DNA of 64,000 bases from Terriglobia bacterium (GTDB lineage Bacteria; Acidobacteriota; Terriglobia; UBA7540). The translations under genes and the position numbers were made by a program. The notes under the pieces are model-generated. The model saw nothing but the letters and a program-made list of their open reading frames with translations. It had not been told where the DNA came from and ran no database searches. Below, piece after piece: positions 63,101-64,000 of the stretch. The stretch lies in contig DASTAW010000029.1 of NCBI GenBank assembly GCA_035712365.1, positions 1-64,000 of the forward strand. Reading direction: 5' to 3'. Within the stretch, counting starts at the first letter, position 1, and the number at the start of each line of letters is the position of its first letter.

Positions 63101-63443
63101 AGTGCCTCTTAATGAGGATTGCATAATAGAGTGACGGACTTCCGTAGCGCCGGCATCTTGCCGGCCCTGAAAATTGCCGCCGGGACGGCGGCGCTACAAA
63201 CGATCTTGTCACCATATTTTGTAATCCTCAGCAGAAGTAGTATCCGTCTGCAGCGATTTACAGCATAACAAACGGATAGCTTTTTCGTACATTAAGTGGC
63301 GAACCACTGCCGAAATCGAGCGGCGAGCCTGCCGCCGCCGCTTCAGGTCGAGTGCTGAAATGAGGAAGGAGGCGCCGCAGCCAGAGCTCGGACGAGATTC
63401 CAACCAGGCGGGCCCGGGAGAAACCGAAATGCGTGGTGACTGC
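63101..63443. other. Intergenic region with one REPIN-like element
   Basis: A 343-base gap between the LOG-family gene and the tRNA. Apart from the element at 63144-63197 and an AT-rich stretch (63205-63300) I see no gene or clear terminator. Confidence 0.45.
63144..63197. repeat. REPIN-like element
   Basis: A 54-base unit: GTAGC, hairpin GCCGGC-atctt-GCCGGC, an AT-richer spacer, hairpin GCCGCC-ggga-CGGCGGC, GCTAC. Same architecture as the elements at 38465 and 41889. Confidence 0.75.
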
Positions 63444-63519
63444 TGGTGAGCCGGCCGGGACTCGAACCCGGAACCCTTGCCTTAAAAGGGCAATGCTCTA
63501 CCACTTGAGCTACCGGCCC
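63444..63519 (-). tRNA. tRNA-Lys (anticodon UUU)
   Basis: A full cloverleaf folds on the minus strand: acceptor GGGCCGG with CCGGCTC (one G-T pair), D-stem GCTC/GAGC, anticodon stem TTGCC/GGCAA around loop CTTTTAA with anticodon TTT, T-stem CCGGG/CCCGG with TTCGAGT. The discriminator is A and the CCA end is encoded at 63444-63446. Confidence 0.96.
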
Positions 63520-63748
63520 GCTTGATGAATTCCAGTGAACTGCAACGCGAATGCACTGCTCGCCGCATGCGAATTGCCCGGCGTTCTCTCCAGGCGAGCA
63601 CCGCGGAACGCCGCATTTCACTCGGCTTTGCGCCTGCACCCCGTTCCGTTGCAGTGATATTAGAATGCCCCACCACTTCCTTTGCTGTCAACAAAGCAGC
63701 ACGTCGCGGCAGTTAAACGTAGCTCGCAGCGAGAGTGCTTGTTCGGCG

Positions 63749-63762
63749 TATAATTTCTCGCT
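63749..63762 (+). promoter_or_regulatory. TATAAT box immediately before the last gene
   Basis: TATAAT at 63749-63754 ends 8 bases before the ATG at 63763. Transcription from it would begin at or next to the start codon, giving a leaderless message. The -35 is not clear. Confidence 0.5.
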
Positions 63763-64000
63763 ATGACGGTCGCGGAGATATTCGAAACAGACGGCCTTTC
63801 GCCGTGCGGTCCCGTGCGATGGGACGAGCTTGTGCACGAGAGTTCAATGGGTGTTTACGTAATTGCCCGCACGCACAGACTGGATACCGGCTGCAGACCA
63901 TGCGAATTGGCGCTCCGCAGGCCAATTCCAGCTTACCTCGAAATTGACCGTGACTACGAGCTTAAACGCTGGCTCCGTTATGAGCCTATCATCTACATCG
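63763..64000 (+). CDS. Partial protein, GIY-YIG-like N-terminus
   Basis: Open frame cut by the window edge, 79 codons visible. GVYVIAR (from about residue 30) and EPIIYIG-type EPIIYI (near 73-78) resemble the paired strands of GIY-YIG nucleases, with a longer, cysteine-containing insert between them. The catalytic Arg and Glu would lie beyond the edge. No Shine-Dalgarno is visible, in line with the leaderless promoter. Confidence 0.5.
   Translation, partial: MTVAEIFETDGLSPCGPVRWDELVHESSMGVYVIARTHRLDTGCRPCELALRRPIPAYLEIDRDYELKRWLRYEPIIYI

Overview
The window looks like a chromosomal segment of an Acidobacteriota genome. The best single clue is the 57491-58660 protein, which matches the acidobacterial 'VWFA-related' secreted family. 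A secreted bacterial tricorn-type protease, Tat-exported redox and TIM-barrel proteins, high GC and many GTAG-tipped palindromic repeats fit. No rRNA, integrase, phage or CRISPR is seen. The taxon is an inference from gene content only.

Layout. 1-890: a beta-repeat hypothetical protein and a CopG-type antitoxin. 903-3977 (minus): molybdate uptake, regulator-modA-modB-modC. 4310-5338 (minus): an orphan NucS/DUF91-like nuclease. 5650-9030 (minus): a secreted tricorn-like protease. 9391-10875: a small secreted protein and a Tat-exported sugar isomerase-like protein. 11041-16692: an aminotransferase and the late haem genes, a hemD-hemE fusion, hemH and hemG/Y. 17087-31580: a complete nuoA-N operon with fused nuoCD, resembling the E. 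coli type. 31868-32431: a methyltransferase. 32707-38393: a two-gene Type III-like restriction-modification system whose methylase carries palindromic repeats inside its reading frame. 38394-40261: repeat-rich DNA with a decayed REP-associated (RAYT) transposase and a membrane protein. 40262-44505: FAD oxidoreductase, O-methyltransferase, SirB1-like protein, thioredoxin reductase. 44732-46901: an ABC-2 exporter. 46918-52308 (minus): an iron operon, Fur, FTR1-DUF2318, two FtsX permeases, and an ABC ATPase fused to a DtxR-like module. 52493-64000: a secreted hypothetical protein, selA, an MXAN_5187-like protein, purH, the VWFA-like protein, an acyltransferase-like membrane protein, a glutamine amidotransferase, a GNAT acetyltransferase, a TPR protein, a LOG-family protein, tRNA-Lys and a cut-off GIY-YIG-like gene.

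Two features stand out. The first is the iron operon. It resembles the Campylobacter p19 and E. coli Fet loci but has no P19/FetP partner here, and its ATPase ends in a DtxR-type winged helix and metal-sensor domain. That suggests direct metal control of the transporter itself. The second is a set of REPIN-like elements (GTAG-hairpin-spacer-hairpin-CTAC), found between genes and at three places within the methylase gene without breaking its frame. A truncated RAYT bordered by 29-bp inverted repeats lies 0.2 kb beyond that locus. Together they look like a transposase/REPIN system whose elements became protein-coding.
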